Assembly: GCF_000376985.1 (NCBI RefSeq)
Contig: NZ_AQYA01000037.1
Location: forward strand, 310,001-374,000
Source of the DNA: Streptococcus henryi DSM 19005
Lineage (GTDB): Bacteria > Bacillota > Bacilli > Lactobacillales > Streptococcaceae
Length of the DNA: 64,000 nucleotides
Direction of reading: 5' to 3'
The notes under the pieces were generated by a model. The model worked only from the letters and a program-made list of their open reading frames with translations. It was not told the origin of the DNA and ran no database searches. This document shows, piece after piece, positions 7,565-18,474 of the stretch. Within the stretch, counting starts at the first letter, position 1, and each line of letters opens with the position of its first letter. Both the position numbers and the translations under genes were made by a program.

Positions 7565-8257
7565 ATGGTTTCCTATAATCCATCATATGTCCTGTCCTTT
7601 CTTCCAGAACTCTTATCAGCCCTTCCTTTAACGCTATTCATTGTTATTTTTACAATCACAGTTGGAAGTTTATTTGGTGGTGCTCTTTCTTGGGCACAGC
7701 TTTCGGAGGATAAGGTTCTAAATGCCATAGCCAAAGCATACATTTTTATTGTACGTTGTACGCCGCCGATTGTCATGCTCTTTATGGTTTTCTATGGGTT
7801 GCCTGAATTTTTGAAATGGTGGTTAGGAATAGATATTAATTCTTGGTCAAGAACTGTATTTGTAATTATCGCAATGATTCTCCTATTTGCAGCTAGCATT
7901 TCAGAAGTTTATAAGTCTGCTTTTGAGGCTATCCCAAAAGGTCAATTGGAAGCTGGTTTGAGTATTGGTCTGACTGGATTTCAAACATTCCTACGTATTT
8001 TATTGCCACAGGGATTTAGGATTGCCTTACCAAATATTACAAATGCTATCTTAAATCTTTTGAAAGATACAGCTTTAGCTTACACTATTGGTTTAGCTGA
8101 TGTCATGGGGGCAGGAAATCTTCTGATTGGAAGGAATTTGGGAAATTATTCATTGGAAACCTATACAGCCGTAGCGATTATTTATTGGGTATTGGCCTTG
8201 CTTTTATCATTATTAGATCATACTTTAGAGAAATCTCTCGACTATAACAGGAATTAG
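7565..8257 (+). CDS. Amino-acid ABC transporter permease (first)
   Basis: A 230-residue HisM/GlnP-type permease with about five transmembrane helices. The EAA loop that contacts the ATPase is visible as EAIPKGQLEAGLSIGLTGFQTFLRILLPQGFRIALP. It starts 9 nt after the binding-protein stop with an AGGAGG site. It pairs with the next permease to form a heterodimeric channel. Confidence 0.87.
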   Translation: MVSYNPSYVLSFLPELLSALPLTLFIVIFTITVGSLFGGALSWAQLSEDKVLNAIAKAYIFIVRCTPPIVMLFMVFYGLPEFLKWWLGIDINSWSRTVFVIIAMILLFAASISEVYKSAFEAIPKGQLEAGLSIGLTGFQTFLRILLPQGFRIALPNITNAILNLLKDTALAYTIGLADVMGAGNLLIGRNLGNYSLETYTAVAIIYWVLALLLSLLDHTLEKSLDYNRN

Positions 8258-8269
8258 GAGGAGCTAGTT

Positions 8270-8950
8270 ATGAATTTTCAATATATTTTGGAGACATTTA
8301 TCAAAGCTCTTTCTGGAATTCCTGTTACTTTGGGGATTACGGTGGTTTCCATTATACTCAGTTTCATTCCTGCTCTCTTTTTAGCTTTGGGAAGACTCTA
8401 TAAAGTAAAAGGAGTGACGAAATTTGCCATTGTCTATTTAGCATTTATTCGTTCTACACCGCCAATTTTGTTAATTTTATTCTTCTATAGTCTCTTTCCA
8501 AGTCTTTTAAATAATCTTTTGAAATCTACAAGCATTAATGTTTTTGACTTGAATCCTATTATTTATGCCTTTGTTATCTTTAGCCTTATGACAACAGGTA
8601 CTTTATCAGAAATTATCCGCTCTGCTATTTTGACAGTGGATAAGGGGCAGTTAGAAGCTGCTCAAGCCATTGGTTTAACAAATACACAAGCCTATTTGAG
8701 GATTGTGTTTCCACAGGCTATAAAATCCGCTCTGCCAAATCTTTGTAATTTAGTTATTAATTTGGTAAAAGGCACGTCCTTAGTTTTCGTCATGACAGTT
8801 AAGGATATTGCAGCTATTGCAAAAATAGAGGCAGCTTATGGCTATCATTACTTTGAATCCTATTTTGTCATATTCGTGATTTATATATTGATTTGTGGTC
8901 TTATTCAGCTAGTCTTTCATTTTTTAGAAAAGAAAGTGGCAATTATTTAG
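8270..8950 (+). CDS. Amino-acid ABC transporter permease (second)
   Basis: A 226-residue permease of the same HisQ/HisM family. Its EAA loop reads [33 protein letters not shown]. It starts 12 nt after the first permease with an AGGAGGAG ribosome site. It is clearly a paralogue of its neighbour but diverged, consistent with a heterodimeric importer. Confidence 0.87.
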   Translation: MNFQYILETFIKALSGIPVTLGITVVSIILSFIPALFLALGRLYKVKGVTKFAIVYLAFIRSTPPILLILFFYSLFPSLLNNLLKSTSINVFDLNPIIYAFVIFSLMTTGTLSEIIRSAILTVDKGQLEAAQAIGLTNTQAYLRIVFPQAIKSALPNLCNLVINLVKGTSLVFVMTVKDIAAIAKIEAAYGYHYFESYFVIFVIYILICGLIQLVFHFLEKKVAII

Positions 8951-8960
8951 AGGAGTGTCT

Positions 8961-9719
8961 ATGCTAGAAGTTAAAAATATTGAAAAATCATTTGGTGATA
9001 AGAAGGTTCTTGATGGTGTGAGTTTGACGGTTAATCAAGGTGATGTTGTGGTTATTCTTGGCCCTTCTGGCTCAGGGAAAACAACATTCCTGAGAAGTCT
9101 TAATCATTTGGAAAAGGCTGACAAAGGAGAGATGATTCTTGATGGTGTTTCTTATGATTTGGCCAAACTGAATCGAAAGGATATTTTGACCATTCGTCAA
9201 AAGACGGCTTTTGTTTTTCAGAACTATAATCTTTTTGCCAACAAAACAGCTATCGAAAATATTTTAGAAGGCCTTGTTATTGCAAGAAAAGTTCCTAAGG
9301 CTGAAGCGGTAGTAATAGCAGAAGCTGCTTTAGAAAAAGTTGGACTTTTGGATAAGAGGGATTACTATCCGAGTCAACTATCAGGCGGTCAGCAGCAACG
9401 CATCGGGATTGCGCGTGCTATCGCAGTTAAACCAGATGTTATTCTCTTTGATGAACCGACATCTGCACTTGACCCAGAGTTAATTGGTGATGTTCTCTCA
9501 ATCATGAAAGAATTGGCAGAAGAGGGGATTACCATGGTAGTTGTTACCCACGAAATGAGCTTTGCAAGGGATGTTGCCAATCATGTCATTTTCATGGCAG
9601 ATGGTCATATCATTGAAGAAGGACATCCTGACCAAATCTTTACAAGACCGAAAGAAGAGCGAACGAAACAATTTTTGACACGAATTATACCAGATTTACA
9701 TATTGATCCGATAATCTGA
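8961..9719 (+). CDS. Amino-acid ABC transporter ATP-binding protein
   Basis: A 252-residue GlnQ-type ATPase: Walker [11 protein letters not shown]-loop FQNYNLF, signature LSGGQQQR, Walker [12 protein letters not shown] and H-switch VVTHE. The start is ATG 8961, because the in-frame GTG at 8955 lies inside the ribosome site AGAGGAG (8949-8955). It is the last gene of the lysR-controlled operon; a terminator follows at 9777-9811. Confidence 0.9.
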   Translation: MLEVKNIEKSFGDKKVLDGVSLTVNQGDVVVILGPSGSGKTTFLRSLNHLEKADKGEMILDGVSYDLAKLNRKDILTIRQKTAFVFQNYNLFANKTAIENILEGLVIARKVPKAEAVVIAEAALEKVGLLDKRDYYPSQLSGGQQQRIGIARAIAVKPDVILFDEPTSALDPELIGDVLSIMKELAEEGITMVVVTHEMSFARDVANHVIFMADGHIIEEGHPDQIFTRPKEERTKQFLTRIIPDLHIDPII

Positions 9720-9776
9720 GTTGAACCTTATAGTGGGTAAGTAGAGTTACTTTTTATTTTATTTACAAAGTATTCC

Positions 9777-9811
9777 AAAGCGATTTTCCATGTGAACGTC
9801 GCTTTTTTTGT
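9777..9811 (+). terminator. Terminator after the UroD/ABC operon
   Basis: AAAGCGA / TCGCTTT arms are followed by a T run, between the ATPase gene and mvk. Confidence 0.65.
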
Positions 9812-9864
9812 CGCTTGATGGTAAAATAGTATGAAGACTAAAACGATTTTAAGAGATTTGAAAA

Positions 9865-10743
9865 ATGACAGAAAAAGTTGGCGTCGGTAAGGCGCATAGT
9901 AAAATTATTCTGATGGGGGAGCATTCGGTGGTTTATGGCTATCCGGCTATTGCCCTTCCTCTAGAAAGTATAGAAGTTGAATGTCGTATTATGCCTGCAG
10001 ATGACAAGATTGTCTTTGATTTTACAGATACCTTGTCGACAGCTATTTATGCGGCACTTGATTATCTCAATCAGACCGATGTCGCCATTTCTTACGACAT
10101 TAAATCTGAAGTTCCTCAAAGGCGTGGTATGGGGTCCTCTGCTGCAGTATCCATCGCTGCCATTCGAGCAGTTTTTGATTATTTTGGACAGGAGATAGAC
10201 CTAGCCACCTTGGAAATCTTGGTTAACCAGGCAGAAATCATTGCCCATACCAATCCCAGTGGTTTAGATGCCAAGACCTGCCTCAGTGATGATGCCATCA
10301 AGTTCATCCGAAATGTTGGTTTTGAGACTATAGACCTGAATTTAGAGGCTTATTTGGTTATTGCAGACACGGGTATTCATGGAAATACTCGCGAAGCAGT
10401 GGACAAGGTGGCAGCTCAGGAAAAGGCCAATCGTCCTTACCTAGCACAGCTAGGACAGCTCGCTGAAGAAGTTGAAAATCAGATTAAAGCTAAAAATATT
10501 GCTAAAATCGGTCAGGCCATGACCTCAGCGCATGCCATTTTACAAAAAATCGGCGTCAGCGCCAAGGAGGCAGACCACTTGGTTGAAGTCGCCCTCAACC
10601 ATGGCAGTCTTGGGGCTAAAATGAGTGGTGGCGGCCTTGGGGGTTGCATCATCGCCTTGGTTGATCAGGAGCCAATGGCAGAGCGCCTCAGCCAAAAACT
10701 AAGAGAAGAAGGAGCGGTTAAGACGTGGATACAAAAACTGTAA
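9865..10743 (+). CDS. mvk: Mevalonate kinase
   Basis: A 292-residue GHMP kinase that phosphorylates mevalonate at O5, the first committed kinase step to isopentenyl diphosphate. Motif 1 is KIILMGEHSVVYG, the ATP loop is RRGMGSSAAVSIA (about residues 89-101) and the C-terminal motif is AKMSGGGLGGC. It is first in a five-gene mevalonate operon, and its end overlaps mvaD by 19 nt. The ribosome site is weak (AAGAGAT), and the promoter is probably the extended -10 TGGTAAAAT near 9820. Streptococcal mevalonate kinase is feedback-inhibited by diphosphomevalonate (known for the pneumococcal enzyme). Confidence 0.93.
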   Translation: MTEKVGVGKAHSKIILMGEHSVVYGYPAIALPLESIEVECRIMPADDKIVFDFTDTLSTAIYAALDYLNQTDVAISYDIKSEVPQRRGMGSSAAVSIAAIRAVFDYFGQEIDLATLEILVNQAEIIAHTNPSGLDAKTCLSDDAIKFIRNVGFETIDLNLEAYLVIADTGIHGNTREAVDKVAAQEKANRPYLAQLGQLAEEVENQIKAKNIAKIGQAMTSAHAILQKIGVSAKEADHLVEVALNHGSLGAKMSGGGLGGCIIALVDQEPMAERLSQKLREEGAVKTWIQKL

Positions 10744-11675
10744 CAGTTAAATCATATGCAAACATTGCTATTGTTAAGTATTGGGGAAAGGCGGATGCTG
10801 TCAAGATGATTCCATCAACAAGCAGCATTTCGCTGACGCTGGAAAACATGTACACGACAACATCAGCTTCCTTCCTGCACCAATCAGCGACACATGATGA
10901 ATTTTATATCAATGGTGTCCTTCAAGATGAAAAGGAACACGCTAAAATCAGCAAGGTCATTGACCAATATCGCGGAGATAAGCCTCTTTATGTCAAGGTT
11001 GAAACCAGCAATAATATGCCAACAGCAGCAGGCTTGTCTTCAAGTTCTAGTGGTTTGTCAGCTCTTGTCAAGGCATGTAATGACCTCTTTGAAACTGGAC
11101 TTTCGGTATCAGAATTAGCCCAGAAAGCCAAGTTCGCCTCAGGCTCATCGTCACGTTCTTTCTTTGGACCAATCGCAGCCTGGGATAAGGACACAGGTCA
11201 AGTTTATAAGGTTGAAACAGACTTGAAACTAGCTATGATTATGCTGGTTCTTAATGATGCTAAGAAACCAATTTCAAGCCGTGAGGGTATGAAGTTGGCT
11301 ACAGAAACATCAACAACTTTTGGTGACTGGATTGCCCAATCTGAGAAAGATTATGTGGATATGCTGGCCTATCTTAAAGACAACGACTTTGAAAAAGTAG
11401 GCCAATTGACTGAAAAAAATGCCCTTGCCATGCATGAAACCAACAAGTACGCCAATCCTCCCTTTAATTATTTGACTGAGGAGTCTTACAAGGCCATGGA
11501 TTATGTCAAAGCCCTCCGAGACCAAGGCGAACTTTGTTATTTCACCATGGATGCTGGCCCAAATGTCAAGGTCCTTTGCCGTGAAGAAGACTTGGACCGC
11601 TTGACAAAGATTTTTGAGAAGGACTACCGCCTTATCGCTTCTCGCACAAAGGAATTGCCGGATGAAGAAGATTAA
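10725..11675 (+). CDS. mvaD: Diphosphomevalonate decarboxylase
   Basis: A 316-residue GHMP-fold enzyme that decarboxylates mevalonate 5-diphosphate to isopentenyl diphosphate using ATP. The N-terminal signature SYANIAIVKYWGKAD and the ATP loop MPTAAGLSSSSSGLSALV are diagnostic. The start codon lies inside the end of mvk and the end overlaps mvaK2 by 14 nt, so the three kinase-fold genes are translationally coupled. Confidence 0.94.
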   Translation: MDTKTVTVKSYANIAIVKYWGKADAVKMIPSTSSISLTLENMYTTTSASFLHQSATHDEFYINGVLQDEKEHAKISKVIDQYRGDKPLYVKVETSNNMPTAAGLSSSSSGLSALVKACNDLFETGLSVSELAQKAKFASGSSSRSFFGPIAAWDKDTGQVYKVETDLKLAMIMLVLNDAKKPISSREGMKLATETSTTFGDWIAQSEKDYVDMLAYLKDNDFEKVGQLTEKNALAMHETNKYANPPFNYLTEESYKAMDYVKALRDQGELCYFTMDAGPNVKVLCREEDLDRLTKIFEKDYRLIASRTKELPDEED

Positions 11676-12660
11676 AGTTCAGACAGATGGTAAACTCTAC
11701 CTTGCTGGTGAGTACGCCATTCTTGAGCCTGGCCAAACAGCCCTAATCAAGAATATTCCTATTCATATGACTGCTCAGATTGCTCCTGCTGACAGCTTCA
11801 TTCTGACTTCTGATATGTTTGATTACAGTGTGGACTTGATCCCAGATTCTGGCTACTCCCTCATTCAGGAGACTATTCAGGTTTTTGCTGATTTTTTGGC
11901 GAAGCCAATAGCAGAGCTAGCTCCGTTTTCGCTTTCTATCACAGGAAAAATGGAAAGAGGGGGGCTCAAGTTCGGGATTGGCTCCAGCGGAAGTGTGACG
12001 GTACTGACTCTCAAGGCCTTGTCAGCTTTTTATGACTTAGATTTGTCAGCTGATTTGCTCTTTAAATTAGCCTCCTACACCCTCATCAAGTCTGGCGATA
12101 ATGGTTCTATGGGAGATATTGCCTGCATTGCCTATAATGACTTAGTGGCCTTCACTGCCTTCGATCGCCAGAAAGTTAGGGACTGGATGCTATCAGAGTC
12201 TATTCAAGCAGTCCTTGCTAAAGATTGGGGCTATAAGATTGAAGTCATTAAACCAGCTCTTTCTGGTGACTTTTTAGTTGGCTGGACCAAGCAGCCCTCT
12301 ATTTCTAAGGACATGATTAACTTGGTTAAGTCAGCCATTGATAAGCATTTCTTGAGCCAGACTCAAAAACAGGTATTGATTTGTAAAGATGCTTTGCTTG
12401 CTGGTGACAAGGAACTGATTAAATCTAGTCTTGAGTCAGTTAGTGATCTCTTGCAAGGACTTAGCTCTGCTATTTACATCGATAAATTAAAAGAGCTAAA
12501 AGATGCTAGTCAAGGGCTAGACGTCATTGCCAAGTCTTCAGGCTCAGGTGGTGGCGACTGTGGTATTGCCCTATCATTTTCAGAAAGTGCCAGTCGTGAG
12601 CTGATAAAGCGTTGGCAAAATTCTGGTATTGAAATACTATATCAAGAGAAGTGGAGTTAG
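11662..12660 (+). CDS. mvaK2: Phosphomevalonate kinase
   Basis: A 332-residue GHMP kinase converting phosphomevalonate to diphosphomevalonate. The GHMP motifs are GKLYLAGEYAILEPGQTA at the N-terminus, FGIGSSGSVTVLTLKALSAF near residue 105 and the C-terminal SSGSGGGDCGIAL. The start is ATG 11662 with AAGGAA upstream; an in-frame upstream start at 11614 would add 16 residues not seen in the family. It overlaps mvaD by 14 nt. Confidence 0.93.
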   Translation: MKKIKVQTDGKLYLAGEYAILEPGQTALIKNIPIHMTAQIAPADSFILTSDMFDYSVDLIPDSGYSLIQETIQVFADFLAKPIAELAPFSLSITGKMERGGLKFGIGSSGSVTVLTLKALSAFYDLDLSADLLFKLASYTLIKSGDNGSMGDIACIAYNDLVAFTAFDRQKVRDWMLSESIQAVLAKDWGYKIEVIKPALSGDFLVGWTKQPSISKDMINLVKSAIDKHFLSQTQKQVLICKDALLAGDKELIKSSLESVSDLLQGLSSAIYIDKLKELKDASQGLDVIAKSSGSGGGDCGIALSFSESASRELIKRWQNSGIEILYQEKWS

Positions 12661-12661
12661 G

Positions 12662-14286
<1,625 letters not shown>

Positions 14287-14300
14287 AATTGAATAAGTAA

Positions 14301-14352
14301 AAAAAGATATCTAGGATTCTGGTTTAGACCAGTTTCTAGATATCTTTTTACT
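14301..14352. terminator. Bidirectional terminator between fni and gatD
   Basis: A 14-bp stem, AAAAAGATATCTAG / CTAGATATCTTTTT, has an inner CTGGT/ACCAG pairing. It is A/T-tailed on both strands and so serves the convergent fni and gatD genes. Confidence 0.85.
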
Positions 14353-14372
14353 TTTTCGCAGAATAATGATGA

Positions 14373-15161
14373 TTAGTTTCCAAACTCTGCTTTGGATTTC
14401 GTATCCGCATATTCTTCAGAAACTTCTTTTGATAAAATGTCATCATATGAAGGCAATTGGATGTCTTGTCCATATTTATTTCGAAGAGCAGTAGTCACTA
14501 AGCGATAGGCAAGGTTAGCATTGCGAGATAGGATTGGACCGTGGAAGTAGGAACCGAAGACATTCTTATAATGCACACCCTCAGTGCCATCCTCTTTATT
14601 GTTTCCATTTCCGTAGACACACATTCCTAGAGGCTTTTCATCTTCAGATAAAAAGGTGCGTCCTTGGTGATTTTCAAAACCGTAGTAGGTTTCGTCAAAC
14701 TCTTCATTATGAATTTTAATATCCCCAATGAAACGATTGTTTTCTTGGTTGAGAGTATAATGTCCCATAACTCCGATACCATCAATGCGCACGCCATTGG
14801 CCTGAACATAATACTGACCGAGAAGCTGGAAACCGCCACAAATAGCAAGGACGACACCATCATTTTGAATGTAAGTGTTGATGGCTTCTTTTTTAGAAGG
14901 AAGATCTTTAGCAACGATAGACTGCTCATAGTCTTGGCCACCACCGAAGAAGAACATATTATAGTAGTCTGGGTCAAAGTCATCACCCATTGATACGATA
15001 TCAACCGTCACACGAGCTCCCAACTTTTCTGCCACATATTTCATCATGAGAATATTGCCATTGTCACCATAAGTATTCATCAGATTACCGTAAAGGTGGG
15101 CAATATTAAGGTCATATTTGTAATCCTTGTTTTCAGGAGATTTAAGTGAAGTGTAAGTCAT
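14373..15161 (-). CDS. gatD: Lipid II isoglutaminyl synthase, glutamine amidotransferase subunit
   Basis: A 262-residue class I (CobB/CobQ-type) glutaminase that supplies ammonia for amidating the alpha-carboxyl of D-Glu in lipid II. The nucleophile Cys108 is in [11 protein letters not shown] and the catalytic His207 in SYFHGPIL; the oxyanion region is [12 protein letters not shown]. Its start touches the murT stop at 15161, as expected for the obligate GatD-MurT complex. A tail of about 30 residues beyond the glutaminase core contains the charged segment [11 protein letters not shown]. Confidence 0.94.
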   Translation of the reverse strand: MTYTSLKSPENKDYKYDLNIAHLYGNLMNTYGDNGNILMMKYVAEKLGARVTVDIVSMGDDFDPDYYNMFFFGGGQDYEQSIVAKDLPSKKEAINTYIQNDGVVLAICGGFQLLGQYYVQANGVRIDGIGVMGHYTLNQENNRFIGDIKIHNEEFDETYYGFENHQGRTFLSEDEKPLGMCVYGNGNNKEDGTEGVHYKNVFGSYFHGPILSRNANLAYRLVTTALRNKYGQDIQLPSYDDILSKEVSEEYADTKSKAEFGN

Positions 15162-16504
15162 TAGTTCATCTCCTTTCCAACAGCGTTTTTGCTTGCTAGG
15201 AGTTCACGGAATTCTAGCATAGCCGTATAGGTCGCTAAGATGTAGGCATGTTCCGTTTCTTGATTTTCAATCATTTGCATGATGTCGGTCAATAGCGGAG
15301 CTTCCGTAATATTTTGGTCATCGTAACCAGTCACACGCAGGCGTCTTGCAATCTCGGAGTGACGAACCCCTCCAGCAAAGATTTGCGGAATGTCCATGTC
15401 CAAAATACTCTCAAAATCAGCATCCCAAATCCAGCTGGTATCAATACCATCTGCATAATTTGCATTGAGCAGAACAGAAAGAGTGAAAGGATAAGGCGCT
15501 AACTTAATCATATCGAGGGCTTGACTGGCACCAACTGGGTTCTTGATAAGAACAAGGGTACAAGATTTATGACCAATTTTAAAGGTTTCTTGACGGCCAA
15601 AGACAGCACGGCTCTTGTCAAATCCAGCCTTGATTTGCTCAGGAGCTACACCAAAGAATTCAGCCACAGAAACAGCAGCCAAGGCATTGTAGATATTGTA
15701 GAGACCACCGACATTAATCTTATAATCTTGACCATCAATGACAAACTCAGAACTTGTATTGCTAATCTTAGTTAGGTCTGTTAAGGCATAATCAAGTTGC
15801 GGACGCTCAAAATCACAGTTTGGACAAGTATAGTCACCCAAATTGGCATAGGTATTGAGACGATATTCCAAAATACTTTGACACTTAGGACAGAGTATAC
15901 CTTCAGTATTATAGTGAGCTAACTTAGCTTCTGTTTTTTTAGTATCAAAACCATAGAATTTGACTGGATTGACAACCTCTTTTGAATTGAAGAGCGGACT
16001 GTCACCATTTGCCAAAATAGTTGCTTGAGGAGCATTGGCAGCACCATCTAAAATCATTTGGTAAGTTGTATAAATCTCACCATAGCGGTCCATTTGATCA
16101 CGGAAAATATTGGTAAAGACAAAAAGACTTGGTGTGATGTATTTTGTGATTTTAGGTAAGCTTGCCTCATCGATTTCTAGCACAGCGATTTTTTTGCCAG
16201 ATTTAGCCTTTTTAGCCGTCAAAAAGGTTGAGACAATCCCTGTAATCATGTTTGCCCCACTTGGGTTAGTGACAATCTCACCAAAAGCTTCTTTGAGAAT
16301 ACCAACGGTAAGAGCAGTTGTCAGAGTTTTGCCGTTAGTACCAGTGACAACTACGATTTCATAATCTTTAGCAATGGTATCCAAGATATCTTTATCAAAC
16401 TTAAGGGCAAGACTACCTGGATAGGTAGAACCACGACCCATTTTACTTAATACATATTGAGCTGTCTTTCCAGCTGCAATTCCCATAAATGTGTTTAATT
16501 TCAT
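15161..16504 (-). CDS. murT: Lipid II isoglutaminyl synthase, Mur ligase subunit
   Basis: A 447-residue Mur ligase homologue that activates the D-Glu of lipid II and uses ammonia from GatD. The P-loop is GTNGKT at residues 55-60. A four-cysteine zinc ribbon, characteristic of MurT, is inserted in the central domain (Cys205, Cys208, Cys227 and Cys230: CPKC...CPNC). A C-terminal DUF1727 domain follows. The promoter is on the minus strand just upstream (TGTTACAAT near 16512), back-to-back with cdaA. Confidence 0.94.
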   Translation of the reverse strand: MKLNTFMGIAAGKTAQYVLSKMGRGSTYPGSLALKFDKDILDTIAKDYEIVVVTGTNGKTLTTALTVGILKEAFGEIVTNPSGANMITGIVSTFLTAKKAKSGKKIAVLEIDEASLPKITKYITPSLFVFTNIFRDQMDRYGEIYTTYQMILDGAANAPQATILANGDSPLFNSKEVVNPVKFYGFDTKKTEAKLAHYNTEGILCPKCQSILEYRLNTYANLGDYTCPNCDFERPQLDYALTDLTKISNTSSEFVIDGQDYKINVGGLYNIYNALAAVSVAEFFGVAPEQIKAGFDKSRAVFGRQETFKIGHKSCTLVLIKNPVGASQALDMIKLAPYPFTLSVLLNANYADGIDTSWIWDADFESILDMDIPQIFAGGVRHSEIARRLRVTGYDDQNITEAPLLTDIMQMIENQETEHAYILATYTAMLEFRELLASKNAVGKEMN

Positions 16505-16560
16505 GCTCTTATTGTAACATAAAAACTTGTATTCTTGATAGAGAAAATCTTCATCAAAAA

Positions 16561-16569
16561 TGATATAAT
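16561..16569 (+). promoter_or_regulatory. Extended -10 promoter of cdaA-cdaR-glmM
   Basis: TGATATAAT is a TGn extended -10, 34 nt upstream of the cdaA ATG. No good -35 is visible at 17 nt. Confidence 0.55.
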
Positions 16570-16603
16570 AGAGTCAGTCTGAAATGAAAGAGATGAGAAC
16601 TGT

Positions 16604-17455
16604 ATGCGAAATTTAATGACCATAGATGCCAATTTTTGGGCAAGTTTGGTCGAAAATCCTTGGATGGTTATTGTTCACGTTCTGGATATTGCCATAGTTG
16701 CCTATTTTATCTATCGATTAATTAAAGCCTTAGCAGGTACAAAAATCATGTCCCTGATTCAAGGTGTTATTCTTTTTATCCTAATCCGAATTATTGCAGA
16801 ATGGATAGGGTTTACTACCATCACTTATTTGATGAACCAAGTCATTACCTATGGTGTCATTGCAGGGGTCGTAATTTTTGCTCCTGAAATTAGAACCGGT
16901 TTGGAAAAATTTGGTCGCACCACTCAGGTTTTTATGCAGACTCAAAAGATGAGTGATGAGGAAAAGTTGATAACTGCGCTGGTTAATTCAGTTGCTTATA
17001 TGAGTCCTCGTAAAATCGGTGCCCTAATCGCAATTGAGCAAACGCAAACTTTGCAAGAATACATTTCTACAGGTATTCCATTGGATGCGGATGTGTCTAG
17101 CCAATTACTTATCAATATTTTTATCCCAAACACACCATTGCATGATGGTGCAGTCATTATAAGAGGAAATAAAATCGTGACTGCCTGCTCTTACCTACCT
17201 TTGTCTGAATCAAAAGCCATTTCAAAAGAATTTGGGACAAGACACCGTGCAGCCATTGGTTTATCTGAGAATTCAGATGCTCTGACAGTAGTTGTTTCAG
17301 AAGAGACTGGTGCTATTTCTCTGACTTACAAAGGTGAATTCATACACGATTTAACTAAAGAAAACTTTGAAGTTTTTCTGCGCACGCATTTTTCAGCCGA
17401 GGAAGAAACAAAAAGCTCTTGGTTTAATAGATTTTTTGGAAGGAAGACGAAATGA
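16604..17455 (+). CDS. cdaA: Diadenylate cyclase CdaA
   Basis: A 283-residue membrane enzyme condensing two ATP into c-di-AMP. Three transmembrane helices lie in residues 20-95. The DAC domain has the catalytic DGA motif at 181-183 (LHDGAVII) and the RHR motif at 213-215 (GTRHRAAIG). It overlaps cdaR by 4 nt, and glmM follows: the conserved cdaA-cdaR-glmM module, in which both partners modulate the cyclase. An ATG 12 nt further in (16616) is a possible alternative start. Confidence 0.95.
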   Translation: MRNLMTIDANFWASLVENPWMVIVHVLDIAIVAYFIYRLIKALAGTKIMSLIQGVILFILIRIIAEWIGFTTITYLMNQVITYGVIAGVVIFAPEIRTGLEKFGRTTQVFMQTQKMSDEEKLITALVNSVAYMSPRKIGALIAIEQTQTLQEYISTGIPLDADVSSQLLINIFIPNTPLHDGAVIIRGNKIVTACSYLPLSESKAISKEFGTRHRAAIGLSENSDALTVVVSEETGAISLTYKGEFIHDLTKENFEVFLRTHFSAEEETKSSWFNRFFGRKTK

Positions 17456-18420
17456 AAGGCTTGTTTAGAAATATTTTTAATAGTGGTTTCTGGCTGGCCA
17501 TCGTATCCATCTTCTTATCATTGTTGCTATTTTTAACCGCTACAGCCAATAACTACAGTAGAACAGGCACTCAAATTTCGGGAGTTACAGAGACCTATAC
17601 GAATACATTAAAAGATGTGCCTATAGATATTAAATACGATAGCAGTAAGTACTATGTGAGTGGTTATTCTTATGAAGCTCAAGTTTATTTGACCTCAACT
17701 AATCGAGTAAAACTTGATTCAGAAATCAATGCGGATACACGCAGTTTTAAAGTTGTAGCAGATTTATCGGATGCACAAACTGGGACAGTTGAAGCGAAAT
17801 TAGATGTTATCAATCTGCCTTCTGGTGTTACTGCACAAGTTGCACCGGAAACTATTTCAGTAACAATTGGTAAGAAAAAAACGGCAACTTTCTCTGTAGA
17901 AGGTAAAGTTGATCCAACTCAGCTAGCAACAGGTTATCTAATCAAAAATATTGTAACGGATGATTCAAAAGTTGAAGTTACCAGTGATGAGTCTACTATC
18001 CAGCAAGTTGACCATGTCGTGGCGAGTTTACCAGAGGATAATCTCCTCAGAAATGATTTTAGAGGCAATGTCATCTTACAGGCGGTATCGGCAGATGGTA
18101 CTATTCTACCAGCGGTAATCAACCCTGCTAAGACTTTACTGACAGTTGAGGTTAAAAAATTAACTAAGACCGTTCCGGTTAATTTAACTTTAGTTGGTGA
18201 AATGTCTGATAAGATTTCTAATATTGATTATAAACTTAGTAATCAGGTCGTTACTATCTCTGGAAGCCAGGAAGTGCTTGATAGAATTAGTGATGTAAGT
18301 GCAGAACTAGATATAACGGATGTAACGAAAAATACATCAAAAGTTTTGAATTTAAGTGCAGATAATGTTAGCATAGAACCAAACGTGCTGACAGTTCAGT
18401 TGACAGTCACAAAAAAATAA
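17452..18420 (+). CDS. cdaR: CdaA regulator CdaR (YbbR-domain protein)
   Basis: A 322-residue protein with an N-terminal transmembrane helix (about 10-30) and an extracytoplasmic part made of repeated YbbR beta domains, roughly 50-125, 130-215 and 225-318 (recurring pattern V...L.G...GY......V.P..V.V.G). CdaR binds CdaA in the membrane and adjusts its activity. It is translationally coupled to cdaA through the ATGA overlap. Confidence 0.9.
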   Translation: MKGLFRNIFNSGFWLAIVSIFLSLLLFLTATANNYSRTGTQISGVTETYTNTLKDVPIDIKYDSSKYYVSGYSYEAQVYLTSTNRVKLDSEINADTRSFKVVADLSDAQTGTVEAKLDVINLPSGVTAQVAPETISVTIGKKKTATFSVEGKVDPTQLATGYLIKNIVTDDSKVEVTSDESTIQQVDHVVASLPEDNLLRNDFRGNVILQAVSADGTILPAVINPAKTLLTVEVKKLTKTVPVNLTLVGEMSDKISNIDYKLSNQVVTISGSQEVLDRISDVSAELDITDVTKNTSKVLNLSADNVSIEPNVLTVQLTVTKK

Positions 18421-18474
18421 TAGATAATAGCAAAGATTATAAATGGAGGAAGCGAGTAATCGCATAACATTATT

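Noticed and set aside
6972..7631. Plus-strand frames of 135 and 76 codons in another phase of the binding-protein gene
   Set aside because: They overlap a full SBP_bac_3 protein in frame 1, have Lys/Leu-rich low-complexity translations, and have no ribosome site.
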